DNA of 64,000 nucleotides, taken from positions 51,630 through 115,629 of the forward strand of contig JACPTK010000002.1 of the NCBI GenBank assembly GCA_016192825.1, read 5' to 3'. Source of the stretch: Betaproteobacteria bacterium (GTDB taxonomy: Bacteria; Pseudomonadota; Gammaproteobacteria; Burkholderiales; SG8-41). A program made the position numbers and the translations under genes. Below are positions 19,501 to 28,282 of the stretch, piece after piece; positions within the stretch are counted from its first letter, which is position 1; each line of letters opens with the position of its first letter. The notes below the pieces were generated by a model. It saw only the letters and a program-made list of their open reading frames with translations. It ran no database searches and was not told the DNA's origin.

Positions 19501-19947
19501 GTGCTCGCGTTCGATTTCGGCACGAAGCGCATCGGCGTCGCCGTCGGTGACTTTGAGACCCGGCTCGCCCATCCCCTGGCCACGGTCGCGTCCGCGGAAA
19601 ATCGCGCTCGATTCGCGGCCATCGAGCGGTTGATCGCGGAGTGGCGGCCGGTGCGGCTGGTAGTCGGGCTCCCGGCACGCGCCGACGGCACCGAGCACCC
19701 GGTCGGCAAGCTCGCCCGCCGCTTCGCGCAGCGGCTGCAGGGCCGCTTCGGCATCCGCACCGAGCTGGTGGACGAGCGCCTCACCTCGCACGAGGCCGAG
19801 GGACTGCTGCGCGCCTCGGGCGCGCGCGGCGCGCGGCTGAAGGCCGGGCTCGATCCCGTCGCCGCCCAGCGCATACTGAATGCCTATTTTGAAAGCGTCG
19901 CCCGGGAGAGCGGGAGAGCGGGAGAGCGGGAGAGCGGGAAATCGTGA
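19501..19947 (+). CDS. ruvX: RuvX/YqgF putative pre-16S rRNA nuclease
   Basis: RNase-H-fold protein (YqgF family) implicated in maturation of the 16S rRNA 5' end and once described as a Holliday junction resolvase. Visible motifs are AFDFGTKRIGVAVGD with the first catalytic Asp, VVGLPARADG, DERLTSHEAE and LDPVAAQRIL. I chose the GTG at 19501, since homology starts at TVLAFDFG and a GGA stands just upstream. The ATG at 19417 would add repeat-encoded residues (HHPSPFTHHPS). The last ~15 residues, rich in ESGRAGERES, are encoded by an 8-bp repeat and lie outside the normal family length. Confidence 0.92.
   Translation: MLAFDFGTKRIGVAVGDFETRLAHPLATVASAENRARFAAIERLIAEWRPVRLVVGLPARADGTEHPVGKLARRFAQRLQGRFGIRTELVDERLTSHEAEGLLRASGARGARLKAGLDPVAAQRILNAYFESVARESGRAGERESGKS
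19904..19935. repeat. Octad repeat inside the 3' end of ruvX
   Basis: Four perfect copies of GGGAGAGC run from 19904 to 19935, followed by a partial GGGAA. They extend the RuvX reading frame with Gly/Arg/Glu/Ser residues. Downstream, CCCTCCCGCCCTCACGCGC (about 19965-19983) is loosely complementary. Confidence 0.85.
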
Positions 19948-20051
19948 GAGAGCCCCTTTCGCCCTCCCGCCCTCACGCGCTCACGTCCTCATGCGCCTCC
20001 CGCATCGTTCGCTTTTGTGATACCCTAGCGCGCCAATTTTGATAGGCAATC

Positions 20052-20561
20052 ATGCCCGGCAACCCGTCACCTGACGCCGAGCAGCTGCTGAAGGCGCTGA
20101 TCGAGCAGATGCGGCCCGCAGTGGCGCCGGAAACGGGTTTGATAGGCATCCACACCGGCGGCGTCTGGGTCGCCGAACGGCTGCACCAGGCGCTCAAGCC
20201 CGCGATCCCCTTCGCCGCCCTCGACGTCTCCTACTACCGCGACGACTACGAGGCGCGCGGGCTGCGCCGCGACGTCAAGCGCTCCGAGATCCCGTTCGAG
20301 GTCGAGGGCCGCGACCTGATCCTCGTCGACGACGTGCTCTACACCGGCCGCACCATACGCGCGGCGTTGAACGAGCTGTTCGACTACGGCCGCCCGGCGA
20401 GCGTCCGGCTGGCCACGCTGGTGGACCGCGGCGGGCGCCAGCTGCCGATCGCGGCGCAGTTCGTCGGCGCCCGCGTCGACGTGGAACCGAGCATCAGCAT
20501 CGATCTGACGCGCGGCGTCGACGGGCGGCTCGCGTTCGTGCTGAACCGGAGGGCGTCGTAG
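20052..20561 (+). CDS. pyrR: PyrR bifunctional regulator / uracil phosphoribosyltransferase
   Basis: Type I phosphoribosyltransferase-fold protein of 169 residues. The PRPP-binding loop is [17 protein letters not shown], and the family segments [13 protein letters not shown] and [20 protein letters not shown] are present. In Gram-positives PyrR attenuates pyr mRNA; in proteobacteria its regulatory role is less clear. Its stop codon is one base before the pyrB ATG, so they are co-transcribed. Confidence 0.94.
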   Translation: MPGNPSPDAEQLLKALIEQMRPAVAPETGLIGIHTGGVWVAERLHQALKPAIPFAALDVSYYRDDYEARGLRRDVKRSEIPFEVEGRDLILVDDVLYTGRTIRAALNELFDYGRPASVRLATLVDRGGRQLPIAAQFVGARVDVEPSISIDLTRGVDGRLAFVLNRRAS

Positions 20562-20562
20562 C

Positions 20563-21516
20563 ATGTGGCTCAACCCCTCCAACCCGCAGCTCGACAGGAA
20601 AGGGCAGCTTCACCACCTGCTCACGCTGGAAGGCCTGCCCGCCGAGATCCTGTGGCAGATCCTCGACACGGCGAAATCGTTCGTCGGGGTCAAGGTCAAG
20701 AAGGTGCCGTTACTGCGCGGCCGATCGGTGTTCAACGTGTTCTTCGAGCCTTCCACGCGCACGCGCACCACATTCGAGATCGCGGCGAAGCGGCTTTCGG
20801 CGGACGTCATCAATCTCAACGTGGCCGTGTCCTCCCAGTCCAAGGGCGAGAGCCTGCTCGACACGGTGGACAACCTGTCGGCGATGCACGCCGACATGTT
20901 CGTGGTGCGGCACGGCGAGAGCGGCGCGCCGCACTTCATCGCGCGCCACGTCGCGCCCGACATCCACGTCATCAACGCCGGCGACGGGCGCCATTCGCAC
21001 CCGACGCAGGGCCTGCTCGACATGTACACCATCCGCCATTACAAGAAGGACTTCTCGAACCTGCGGGTGGCGATCGTCGGCGATGTCCTGCACTCGCGCG
21101 TGGCGCGCTCGCAGATCCACGCGCTCACGACGCTCGGTTGCCCCGAGATCCGCGTCATCGGCCCGAAGACCCTGCTTCCCGCCCACGTCGAGCAGCTTGG
21201 CGTGCAGGTCTATCACGATATGCGCCAGGGACTGAAGGACGTGGACGTGGTGACCATGCTGCGGTTGCAGAACGAGCGCATGCAGGGCTCGCTGCTGCCC
21301 TCCGCGCAGGAGTTCTACAAGTATTACGGGCTGACCGACGACAAGCTCGCGGTGGCCAAGTCCGACGCCATCGTCCTGCACCCGGGACCGATGAACCGCG
21401 GCGTGGAAATCGATTCCAGCGTGGCGGACGGCAAGCAGTCGGTGATCCTGCCCCAGGTCACTTTCGGCATCGCCATCCGCATGGCGGTGATGAGCATCAT
21501 GGCCGGCAACAAATAG
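20563..21516 (+). CDS. pyrB: Aspartate carbamoyltransferase catalytic subunit
   Basis: Joins carbamoyl phosphate and aspartate in pyrimidine synthesis. The 317-residue product has the carbamoyl phosphate site [12 protein letters not shown] (usual [12 protein letters not shown]), [11 protein letters not shown] and [11 protein letters not shown]. It lies between pyrR and a dihydroorotase-like pyrC', the arrangement that in Pseudomonas yields a dodecameric ATCase holding PyrB and an inactive DHOase homologue. Confidence 0.96.
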   Translation: MWLNPSNPQLDRKGQLHHLLTLEGLPAEILWQILDTAKSFVGVKVKKVPLLRGRSVFNVFFEPSTRTRTTFEIAAKRLSADVINLNVAVSSQSKGESLLDTVDNLSAMHADMFVVRHGESGAPHFIARHVAPDIHVINAGDGRHSHPTQGLLDMYTIRHYKKDFSNLRVAIVGDVLHSRVARSQIHALTTLGCPEIRVIGPKTLLPAHVEQLGVQVYHDMRQGLKDVDVVTMLRLQNERMQGSLLPSAQEFYKYYGLTDDKLAVAKSDAIVLHPGPMNRGVEIDSSVADGKQSVILPQVTFGIAIRMAVMSIMAGNK

Positions 21517-21520
21517 TAGT

Positions 21521-21626
21521 GAGTTCTGAGTGCTGAGTTCCGAGCCAACAGCAGCAACAACCCAGGCCCGCACGGCGGCATGCGTCGTGTTGGCCCGCAG
21601 TCTACACTCAGCACTCAGCACTCAGC
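21521..21626. repeat. Inverted heptad arrays between pyrB and pyrC'
   Basis: Left array: GAGTTCT, GAGTGCT, GAGTTCC (21521-21541). Right array: three perfect ACTCAGC units (21606-21626), complementary to the GCTGAGT phase of the left array. Between them, GCCAAC and GTTGGC form a further short pair. The right array ends six bases before the pyrC' ATG. Confidence 0.85.
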
Positions 21627-21632
21627 ACTGAT

Positions 21633-22910
21633 ATGAAAATCCATATCAAGGGCGGCCGGCTGATCGACCCGAAGAGCGGCGTGGACGCGAAGCGGGATGT
21701 GTACATTGCCGCCGGCAGGATCGTCGCGATCGGCGAGCCGCCCAGCGGCTATACCGCCAACCGGGTGATCGACGCCGCGGGCCTCGTCGTCTGCCCCGGA
21801 CTGGTGGACCTCGCCGCGCGGCTGCGCGAGCCGGGGTTCGAGTACATGGCGACGCTGGAGTCCGAGATGGAGGCGGCGATTGCCGGCGGCGTGACGAGCC
21901 TCGCCTGCCCGCCCGACACCGATCCGCCGCTCGACGAACCGGGCCTGGTCGAGATGCTCAAGTTCCGGGCAAAGAACCTGAACCAGGCGCGGGTCTATCC
22001 GGTGGGGGCGCTCACCCAGGGACTTAAAGGCGAGCACCTGACCGAGATGGCGGAGCTGGTGGATGCGGGTTGCGTCGCGTTCTCGCAGGCCGACGCGCCT
22101 TTCGCCGACAGCGAGGTGTTCTACCATGCCCTGCAGTACGCCGCGACGTTCGGCTTCCCGGTGTGGCTGCGACCGCAGGACCCCGCGCTCGCGCGGCACG
22201 GCGTCGCGCACGACGGACAGGTCGCCACGCGCTTCGGGCTGCCGGGCATCCCGGTGTGCGCGGAAACCGTGGCGCTCTCTGCGATCCTGATCCTCGCGCG
22301 CGCGACCGGCGCGCGCGTGCACCTCGCCCGGCTCTCCAGCGCCGAGGGCGTGGAAATGGTGCGCCAGGCCAAGCGCCAGGGACTCGCCATCACCTGCGAC
22401 GTCGCCATCCACCACGCGCACCTGACCGAGATGGACATCGGCTATTTCGACTCCAACAGCCGTCTCGATCCGCCGCTGCGCAGCCAGCGCGACCGCGATG
22501 CGCTGCGCGCGGGGCTCGCCGATGGCACGGTGGACGCCCTGTGCTCGGACCATACGCCGGTGGACGAAGACGTGAAGCAGCTGCCTTTCGCCGAGGCCGA
22601 GGCTGGCGCGACCGGACTCGAGCTCCTGCTGCCGCTCACGCTCAAGTGGGCGGAAGAGTCGAAGGCGCCGCTCCTGGCCGCGCTCGCCAGAATCACTTCG
22701 GAGGCGGCGCGCGTGCTGAACATCGACGCCGGTCATCTGACGCCGGGCCACGCCGCGGACATCTGCGTGTTCGACGCCGGGCGTTACTGGAAGGTCGAGC
22801 CCGAGGCGCTCAAGAGCCAGGGCAAGAACACGCCCTACATCGGCCTCGAGCTCAAGGGACGGGTGCGCTATACGCTGGTCGACGGCCAGGTCGTCTACGA
22901 AGCCAAGTAG
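21633..22910 (+). CDS. pyrC': Dihydroorotase-like protein PyrC' (catalytically inactive homologue)
   Basis: Amidohydrolase-fold protein of 425 residues related to dihydroorotase. The metal-binding HxH after PGLVDL is replaced: the sequence reads PGLVDLAARLREPG where active enzymes have PGLVDLHVHLREPG. The histidine pair in CDVAIHHAHLT and the CSDHTP aspartate region remain. Loss of both first-shell zinc histidines matches the PyrC' subunits of Pseudomonas-type ATCases, which are needed for assembly rather than catalysis. A true dihydroorotase should therefore be encoded elsewhere. The gene follows pyrB by 116 nt. Confidence 0.9.
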   Translation: MKIHIKGGRLIDPKSGVDAKRDVYIAAGRIVAIGEPPSGYTANRVIDAAGLVVCPGLVDLAARLREPGFEYMATLESEMEAAIAGGVTSLACPPDTDPPLDEPGLVEMLKFRAKNLNQARVYPVGALTQGLKGEHLTEMAELVDAGCVAFSQADAPFADSEVFYHALQYAATFGFPVWLRPQDPALARHGVAHDGQVATRFGLPGIPVCAETVALSAILILARATGARVHLARLSSAEGVEMVRQAKRQGLAITCDVAIHHAHLTEMDIGYFDSNSRLDPPLRSQRDRDALRAGLADGTVDALCSDHTPVDEDVKQLPFAEAEAGATGLELLLPLTLKWAEESKAPLLAALARITSEAARVLNIDAGHLTPGHAADICVFDAGRYWKVEPEALKSQGKNTPYIGLELKGRVRYTLVDGQVVYEAK

Positions 22911-23051
22911 CTGCCAGTTGCCAGCTCCCAGCTATCAGCTTGAAATCAACCCCCGCTCCGCGGGTCCATCCGGAATCATCGCGGCACCCTGCTAGACACG
23001 CGATTTTCTTGCTCGGCATACTGCTGGAAGCTGGTAGCTGGTAGCTGATAG
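22911..23051. repeat. Inverted heptad arrays between pyrC' and prlC
   Basis: Left array: CTGCCAG, TTGCCAG, CTCCCAG, CTATCAG (22911-22938), starting directly after the pyrC' stop. Right array: CTGGAAG, CTGGTAG, CTGGTAG, CTGATAG (23024-23051), ending six bases before the prlC ATG. The two arrays are reverse complements in design (AGCTATCAGCT pairs with AGCTGATAGCT). Confidence 0.88.
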
Positions 23052-23056
23052 CTCTT

Positions 23057-25087
23057 ATGAACCCCCTCCTCGATTTCTCCGGGCTGCCCCGCTTCGCCGA
23101 TTTCAAGACCGGGTTGGTCACGCCGGCGGTGGAGCAGCTGCTCGCGGAAAATCGCGCGCTGATCGAGCGCGCGGCGGCGGCGGACGTGCCGCCCGCCTGG
23201 CGCGATTTCGTGCAGCCCCTGGAGGACGCCAACGAGCGCCTTCACCGCGCGTGGGGTGTGGTGAGCCACCTGAACGCGGTGATGAACAGCCCCGAATTGC
23301 GCGAGGTTTACAACTCGAACCTGCCCAAGGTCACGCAGTACTACACCGAACTCGGCCAGCACGAAAGTCTGTTCGCGAAGTTCAAGGCGCTGCGGGCGAA
23401 CCCGGGGTTCGCCGGCCTCACGCGCGCGCAGAAAAAGATCGTCGAGAACGAACTGCGCGATTTCCGGCTCGGGGGCGTGGCGCTGCCGCCGGAGAAGAAG
23501 GCGCGCTTCAAGGCGATCAGCGAACGGCTCTCGCAGATCTCGTCGCGCTTCTCGGACAACCTGCTGGACGCCACCAACGCGTTCGCGCATTTCCTCACCG
23601 AACCGGCTGACGTCGCGGGCATTCCCGGGGACGTTCTCGCCGCCGCGCGCGAGGCGGCGCAGGCGGACGGCAAGCCCGGCTGGAAGTTCACCCTGCACGC
23701 GCCGTCCTATCTCCCGGTGATGCAGTACGCGGAGAACCGCGGGCTGCGCGAGCGGATGTACCGCGCCTACGTGACGCGCGCCTCGGAGTTCGGCAAGCCG
23801 GAATGGGACAATACGGCACTGATTTCGGAGGCGCTCAAGCTGCGCCAGGAGCAGGCGCGGCTGCTCGGGTTCGCCAGCTTCGCGGAATACTCGCTCGAGC
23901 CCAAGATGGCGGAGTCGCCGCGGCAGGTGCTCGATTTTCTCGGGCAGCTTGCGTCCCGGGCGAAACCCTACGCCGAGCGCGATCTGCGGGAGGTCACCGA
24001 ATTCGCCCGTGAGGAGCTCGCCCTCGGCCAGCTCGAGGCCTGGGATCTCGCCTACGCTTCCGAGAAGCTGCGGCTCAAGCGCTACGCGTTCTCGGACCAG
24101 GAGGTGAAGCAGTACTTTCCCGAGACGCGTGTGCTGCCGGGCATGTTCAAGCTGGTGGAGACCCTCTACGGCCTGAAGATCGAGCCGGCGCAGGCGCCGG
24201 CGTGGCATCCCGATGTGCGCTTCTACGCGATACGTGATCGGGCGGGCGGCGGCGTCGGGCAGTTTTACGTGGACCTCTACGCCCGCCCGTCCAAGCGCGG
24301 GGGGGCGTGGATGGACGACGCAATCACGCGCCGGGCCCGGGACGGGCGGGTGCAGGCGCCGGTGGCCTACCTGAATTGCAGCTTCTCCGCGCCAGTGGGC
24401 GGCAAGCCCGCGCTCTTCACGCACGAGGAAGTCAACACCCTGTTCCACGAATTCGGCCACGGGCTGCACCACCTGCTCACGCGCGTGGACGACCTCGGTG
24501 TCTCCGGCATCAACGGCGTGGAGTGGGACGCGGTGGAACTCCCCTCCCAGTTCATGGAGAACTTCTGCTGGGAATGGGAGGTGCTCGCCCCGATGACCGC
24601 CCACGTGGACACCGGCGCGCCGCTGCCGCGCGCGCTGTTCGACAAGATGCACGCGGCGAAGAATTTCCAGAGCGGCATGCATACCGTGCGCCAGCTCGAG
24701 TTCGCGCTGTTCGACCTGCACCTGCACCACGATTACGAACCTTCCGGCGCGAAGTCCGTGCTCGACCTGCTGAATGAAGTGCGCTCGCGCGTCGCGGTCG
24801 TGTTCCCGCCGGACTACAACCGCTTCCCGCACAATTTCTCGCACATCTTCGCCGGCGGCTACGCCGCGGGCTACTACAGCTACAAGTGGGCCGAGGTGCT
24901 CTCGGCGGACGCCTACAGCCTGTTCGAGGAGAACGGCGTGCTCGACCCGGCGACCGGGCAGCGCTTCTGGAACGAGGTGCTGGGCGTGGGCGGGAGCCGT
25001 CCCGCGCTCGAGTCCTTTGTCGCTTTCCGCGGACGTGAACCCAAGATCGATGCGCTCCTGAGACACAACGGCATGACAGAGGCGTGA
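23057..25087 (+). CDS. prlC: Oligopeptidase A (M3 zinc metallopeptidase)
   Basis: Cytosolic M3-family thermolysin-like peptidase that degrades short peptides, including signal peptide fragments. The 676-residue product has the zinc motif HEFGHGLHHLL and the downstream metal ligand and catalytic region ELPSQFMENFCWEWEVL. Length matches OpdA/PrlC (about 680). No signal peptide is present. It appears to be a single-gene unit. Confidence 0.96.
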   Translation: MNPLLDFSGLPRFADFKTGLVTPAVEQLLAENRALIERAAAADVPPAWRDFVQPLEDANERLHRAWGVVSHLNAVMNSPELREVYNSNLPKVTQYYTELGQHESLFAKFKALRANPGFAGLTRAQKKIVENELRDFRLGGVALPPEKKARFKAISERLSQISSRFSDNLLDATNAFAHFLTEPADVAGIPGDVLAAAREAAQADGKPGWKFTLHAPSYLPVMQYAENRGLRERMYRAYVTRASEFGKPEWDNTALISEALKLRQEQARLLGFASFAEYSLEPKMAESPRQVLDFLGQLASRAKPYAERDLREVTEFAREELALGQLEAWDLAYASEKLRLKRYAFSDQEVKQYFPETRVLPGMFKLVETLYGLKIEPAQAPAWHPDVRFYAIRDRAGGGVGQFYVDLYARPSKRGGAWMDDAITRRARDGRVQAPVAYLNCSFSAPVGGKPALFTHEEVNTLFHEFGHGLHHLLTRVDDLGVSGINGVEWDAVELPSQFMENFCWEWEVLAPMTAHVDTGAPLPRALFDKMHAAKNFQSGMHTVRQLEFALFDLHLHHDYEPSGAKSVLDLLNEVRSRVAVVFPPDYNRFPHNFSHIFAGGYAAGYYSYKWAEVLSADAYSLFEENGVLDPATGQRFWNEVLGVGGSRPALESFVAFRGREPKIDALLRHNGMTEA

Positions 25088-25196
25088 TAAGTGATCACCT
25101 GTCCCGCCTTTCAAATCACCCGCCGCCCACGCCTTTGCAGCGCGGGCGGCGAAGTGCTACAGTAAATTCAGGCGGTTACCAATAAAAGGTTGCGCC

Positions 25197-26000
25197 ATGA
25201 TACGAGCTGCGATACTGCTCAGTACCGCGGTAGTTCTCTCCGGGCCCGTCCTTGCAGCCCAGAAGATTTACCGGTGGGTGGACGAGAAAGGCAACGTCGA
25301 GTGGCGTGACACGCCGCCGCCGGTAACTGCCAAGAAGGTCGAGGAACGCCGCGCCGGCGGCGGCACAGTGCCCGCTCCCGCGCTGCCCTACAGCGTGCAA
25401 CAGGCGGCGAAGAACTTCCCGGTCACGCTGTGGACGACGGATTGCGGCGATGCCTGCACCAAGGCGCGCGCCCATCTCGCGCGCCGCGGCGTCCCCTACG
25501 AGGAGAAGGACCCGCGCAACGATTTCGAAAATTTCAAGAAGCTGACGGGCAGTGCCGAGGTGCCGGTTCTGTTCGTGGGCAGCACCCGGCTCAAGGGCTA
25601 TCTCGAGGGCGACTGGGACGCAGCGCTGGACACGGCGGGCTATCCCAAGACCGCGCTGGTCAAGCCGCAGCCCAAGGTCGCGCCCAAGCCGGCGCCTGCC
25701 GCAACGGAAACGCCCGGCGCGCCGGCCGCGCCGCCGCAGTCTTCAACCGTCAAGCTCTACACGACCGCCGATTGCGGCCTGAATTGCACCGACGCCAAGC
25801 AGCTGCTTGCCCGCCGCGGCATCAATTTCCAGGAAATCGCGGTCGAGAGCCCGCCCCAAGTCGAGGAATTGAAGAAGATGACCGGGGACACCATCGTGCC
25901 GGTGCTGCACCTGGGGCAGTTCTGGCTGCGGGGCTACAACCCCGAGGATTACGAGCGCGCGCTCGACAAGGCGGGCTACCAGCGCCCGGCCGCGCAGTAG
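25197..26000 (+). CDS. Secreted DUF4124 protein with two glutaredoxin-like domains (CxxxC)
   Basis: The 267-residue product starts with a signal peptide (MIRAAILLSTAVVLSGPVLA) and a DUF4124 motif (KIYRWVDEKGNVEWRDTPP). Two glutaredoxin-like domains follow, at about residues 77-150 and 180-262. Each has a paired cysteine, but with three residues between: TTDCGDACTKA in the first and TADCGLNCTDA in the second, instead of CxxC. Both keep the glutaredoxin cis-proline segment (VPVLFVG, VPVLHLG). A proline- and alanine-rich linker joins them. It is probably a periplasmic thiol protein; whether the CxxxC sites are redox active or bind metal is unknown. Confidence 0.8.
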   Translation: MIRAAILLSTAVVLSGPVLAAQKIYRWVDEKGNVEWRDTPPPVTAKKVEERRAGGGTVPAPALPYSVQQAAKNFPVTLWTTDCGDACTKARAHLARRGVPYEEKDPRNDFENFKKLTGSAEVPVLFVGSTRLKGYLEGDWDAALDTAGYPKTALVKPQPKVAPKPAPAATETPGAPAAPPQSSTVKLYTTADCGLNCTDAKQLLARRGINFQEIAVESPPQVEELKKMTGDTIVPVLHLGQFWLRGYNPEDYERALDKAGYQRPAAQ

Positions 26001-26011
26001 AGCCTGCTCAA

Positions 26012-26076
26012 CCCCTCGCCCCTCACCCCTCACCCCTCACCCCTCACCCCTTCCCCCTCTCCCGAGTGGAGAGGGG
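26012..26076. repeat. CCCCTCA heptad array and hairpin before xthA
   Basis: Five heptads (CCCCTCG then four CCCCTCA) occupy 26012-26046. They are followed by a 9-bp hairpin, CCCCTCTCC and GGAGAGGGG (26054-26062 and 26068-26076). A near-palindrome GGCTAAACGGT / ACCATTTAGCC then lies about 12-40 nt before the xthA ATG. Confidence 0.85.
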
Positions 26077-26125
26077 AAATGGACAGCGGCTAAACGGTCT
26101 GTCAACCATTTAGCCAAGGCTCGGA

Positions 26126-26893
26126 ATGAAGCTCGCGACCTGGAACGTCAATTCCCTCAAGGTCAGGCTGCCGCAAGTCCTGGAGTGGCTGGGCAAGCAT
26201 CAGCCGGACGCGCTGTGCCTGCAGGAGACTAAGCTCCAGAACGACCAGTTTCCGGCGGCCGAAATTCGCGCCGCCGGCTACGAGGCGCTCGCCAACGGCC
26301 AGAAGACCTACAACGGCGTCGCCATCGTTTCGCTCGCTCCGCCGAGCGAAACGATAATGGAGATCCCCGGGCTCGAAGATCCTCAGAGGCGCGTGCTGGC
26401 GGCAACAATCGGCGGGATCCGGATCATCAACGCCTACGTCCCCAACGGCGAGAACGTCGAGTCCGGCAAGTACCAGTACAAGCTCAAGTGGCTCGGCGCA
26501 TTCAAGGAGTGGCTCGGGCAGGAGCTGGCACGGCACCCGCGGCTGGCCGTGCTCGGTGACTACAACGTCGCGCCGGAGAATCGAGACGTTTATGATCCCG
26601 CCGCTTGGGAGGGGCAAGTGCTCTTCAGCGAACCCGAACGTGACGCTTTCAACGCACTGCTGGCGGCGGGATTGAAGGACAGCTTCAGGCTGTTCGAGCA
26701 GCCGGAACGATCCTTCACGTGGTGGGACTACCGCATGATGGCGTTCCGCCGCAAGATGGGGCTGCGGATAGACCACATTCTGCTTTCCGAGGAACTCGCA
26801 AAGGCGTGCACGGCGTGCACCATCGACGTCGAGCCACGCAGGAACGAGCGGCCGTCGGACCACGCGCCCGTCATCGCGGAAATCAAAATCTAA
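26126..26893 (+). CDS. xthA: Exodeoxyribonuclease III
   Basis: AP endonuclease and 3'-5' exonuclease of base excision repair, EEP superfamily. Motifs are [16 protein letters not shown] with the metal-binding Glu, [21 protein letters not shown] and the catalytic SDHAPV. The length of 255 residues is normal. Its TAA stop is part of the TCTAAC that opens the palindromic element at 26899-26950. Confidence 0.96.
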   Translation: MKLATWNVNSLKVRLPQVLEWLGKHQPDALCLQETKLQNDQFPAAEIRAAGYEALANGQKTYNGVAIVSLAPPSETIMEIPGLEDPQRRVLAATIGGIRIINAYVPNGENVESGKYQYKLKWLGAFKEWLGQELARHPRLAVLGDYNVAPENRDVYDPAAWEGQVLFSEPERDAFNALLAAGLKDSFRLFEQPERSFTWWDYRMMAFRRKMGLRIDHILLSEELAKACTACTIDVEPRRNERPSDHAPVIAEIKI

Positions 26894-26898
26894 CTCGC

Positions 26899-26950
26899 GT
26901 TAAAGCCGGACGCTGCGCGCCGGTTTAACTCCGCGTATTCGAACGGACGA
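26899..26950 (+). repeat. Boundary element copy A (52 bp, attC-like arms)
   Basis: The element opens with GTTAAAGCCGG and an inverted partner CCGGTTTAAC around a GC-rich centre, then continues TCCGCGTATTCGAACGGACGA at its right. A second palindrome, CCGCGT...ACGCGG, overlaps its end and reaches about 26972. A copy identical at 47 of 53 aligned positions lies in opposite orientation at 29175-29227. Together they bracket the toxin-antitoxin island. Confidence 0.8.
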
Positions 26951-26989
26951 AATAATCGCCGTTCAACACGCGGAAATTCGAATTTCTGC

Positions 26990-27262
26990 TTATGCTACTT
27001 CAAGCAACGCCCGCGGGTTCTTGGCCGCGACCATGAGCAGCGTTCTTGCCGCGCCGGAAGGCGCGCGGCGCCCCTGCTCCCAATCCTGAAGAGTACGAAC
27101 GGAAACGCCCAGTAGCTGTGCAAAACGGGCTTGAGACAGCCCGGTCTTTTCCCGGATCTCGCTGACGCCCGGAATCGTGGTCACGCGCCCATACTCGCCG
27201 CGCTTGATCTGGCGCAGTCCTTCCAGAATTTCCATTCCAATGTTGCGCTTGGGCTTACGCAT
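26990..27262 (-). CDS. XRE-family helix-turn-helix antitoxin-like regulator
   Basis: Small HTH protein of about 90 residues resembling HigA/NadS antitoxins. The helix-turn-helix is TGLSQARFAQLLGVSVRTLQ followed by DWEQGRRAPSGAARTLL, the part most typical of this family. The start is uncertain: ATG 27262 (MRKPKRNIGMEI) fits homologues, while ATG 27292 adds ten residues. NadS/HigA genes normally follow a RelE-type toxin; here the nearest toxin upstream (27355) already has its own antitoxin, so this may be an orphan. Confidence 0.8.
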   Translation of the reverse strand: MRKPKRNIGMEILEGLRQIKRGEYGRVTTIPGVSEIREKTGLSQARFAQLLGVSVRTLQDWEQGRRAPSGAARTLLMVAAKNPRALLEVA

Positions 27263-27354
27263 CCTCGGACTTTTGTCGATAAGGCCGGACACTAACGCAG
27301 TGTAGCCCCAGCAGTCCGCCTTTGCCTATTTGGTCATTCCGTCCTGTGCCGCCA

Positions 27355-27630
27355 TTACCCTGGCCGCTGGCGGTGATGGGAGACCGCAATGATCTGGACT
27401 GCGTCTCCGACAACTCGATAGAAGAACGAATAGGGAAAGCACGGAATCAAGGCCCTTCGAATCGACATGCCGGACGGAGAACCTGCCTCAGGAAACTCCC
27501 GAACATGTGCGACCGTGCGTTCGACTTCAGCGGCAAAGGACTTGCCGAGACCGACCATCCGGAGTTCGTAGAAAGCCGAGACTTCTTCAAACTCCGCGGC
27601 CGCCTCAGGATGGAAGGCGTACGGAATCAC
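27355..27630 (-). CDS. RelE/ParE superfamily toxin
   Basis: Type II toxin of 91 residues with the RelE/ParE fold: FHPEAAAEFEEVSAFYEL at the N-terminus, GLGKSFAAEVERTV, the central RRALIPCFPYSFFYRV strand region, and a C-terminal IIAVSHHRQRPG. Members either cleave ribosomal mRNA or inhibit gyrase. The GTG start overlaps the stop codon of the upstream antitoxin by four bases (GTGA), the usual coupling of antitoxin then toxin. Confidence 0.88.
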   Translation of the reverse strand: MIPYAFHPEAAAEFEEVSAFYELRMVGLGKSFAAEVERTVAHVREFPEAGSPSGMSIRRALIPCFPYSFFYRVVGDAVQIIAVSHHRQRPG

Positions 27631-27857
27631 CCGAGACGGCGGCGCACCCTCGCAAACACCTCATCACCGGGGATGAGCTTGACCTCGCCGCGCTCGACCT
27701 GCCCGACGCGGCGCTCGATTTCAATCCGCCACGCTTCTTCGACGTCGATATCGGGCGGGCCGTCGAGCGACTCGATCAGCGAAAGTGCGAGTTCCGCCCG
27801 CTCGGCATCGGACAGTCTGGCGGCCTTCTCCTTGAGTTCCATGAGCGTGTCCGACAT
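27627..27857 (-). CDS. Addiction module antitoxin (TIGR02574-like)
   Basis: Helical antitoxin of 76 residues with the signature of the putative addiction module component family: LSDAERAELALSLIESLDG and the C-terminal EEAWRIEIERRVGQVERGE. The ATG at 27857 was chosen because GGAGG stands 5-9 nt before it. It pairs with the toxin immediately downstream. A 68-residue gene lies upstream in the same orientation. Confidence 0.88.
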   Translation of the reverse strand: MSDTLMELKEKAARLSDAERAELALSLIESLDGPPDIDVEEAWRIEIERRVGQVERGEVKLIPGDEVFARVRRRLG

Positions 27858-27872
27858 CGGCACCTCCGTGCT

Positions 27873-28079
27873 TCAATCCGCCTCGGGTTGAGCAACCTCA
27901 AAAAATCTTTGAAGTCGGGCGGAAGCAGGCTGGTAGCCACAGACAACCTGCCGCGTCAGCTCCACGGCCTGCAGGCGCTCACGCGGCGTCTTGGAGAGCC
28001 AGTAGGCCTTCTCGTCCGGCTGATCGCGGAGCGATGCAACCGAAAAAGCGGTCTTGTCCATTTGGGGCAGGGTAGCCAT
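27873..28079 (-). CDS. Small conserved hypothetical protein, TA-operon leader gene
   Basis: Protein of 68 residues resembling a widespread small family recognised by DKTAFSVASL, DEKAYWLSKTPRERLQAVE and a C-terminal YQPASARLQRFFEV. Members often precede a nucleotidyltransferase or other toxin-like gene. Here it is followed after 15 nt by a RelE/ParE-type antitoxin and toxin. Function is unknown; a role as accessory antitoxin or leader protein is only suggested by position. The start could be ATG 28079 or the ATG at MDKTAF, six codons later. Confidence 0.7.
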   Translation of the reverse strand: MATLPQMDKTAFSVASLRDQPDEKAYWLSKTPRERLQAVELTRQVVCGYQPASARLQRFFEVAQPEAD

Positions 28080-28282
28080 TGAGCCTATCCGTTTACATAC
28101 CGGAAATTATACATCCGCGTTCATCGGCGGTTTAATTCTTGTTCCTGCTCCTCTCAGCGCCCTGGCGGTTCAAGTGTAACTCTTGGTTGTCTCAAGAGCC
28201 TTCGCTACGGGGCGCGGGCCTTGCGCTTGCGGGGCGCGTCGGTTAGCATGTTTCAATCAATCTGATTAAAGCTGACCACACG

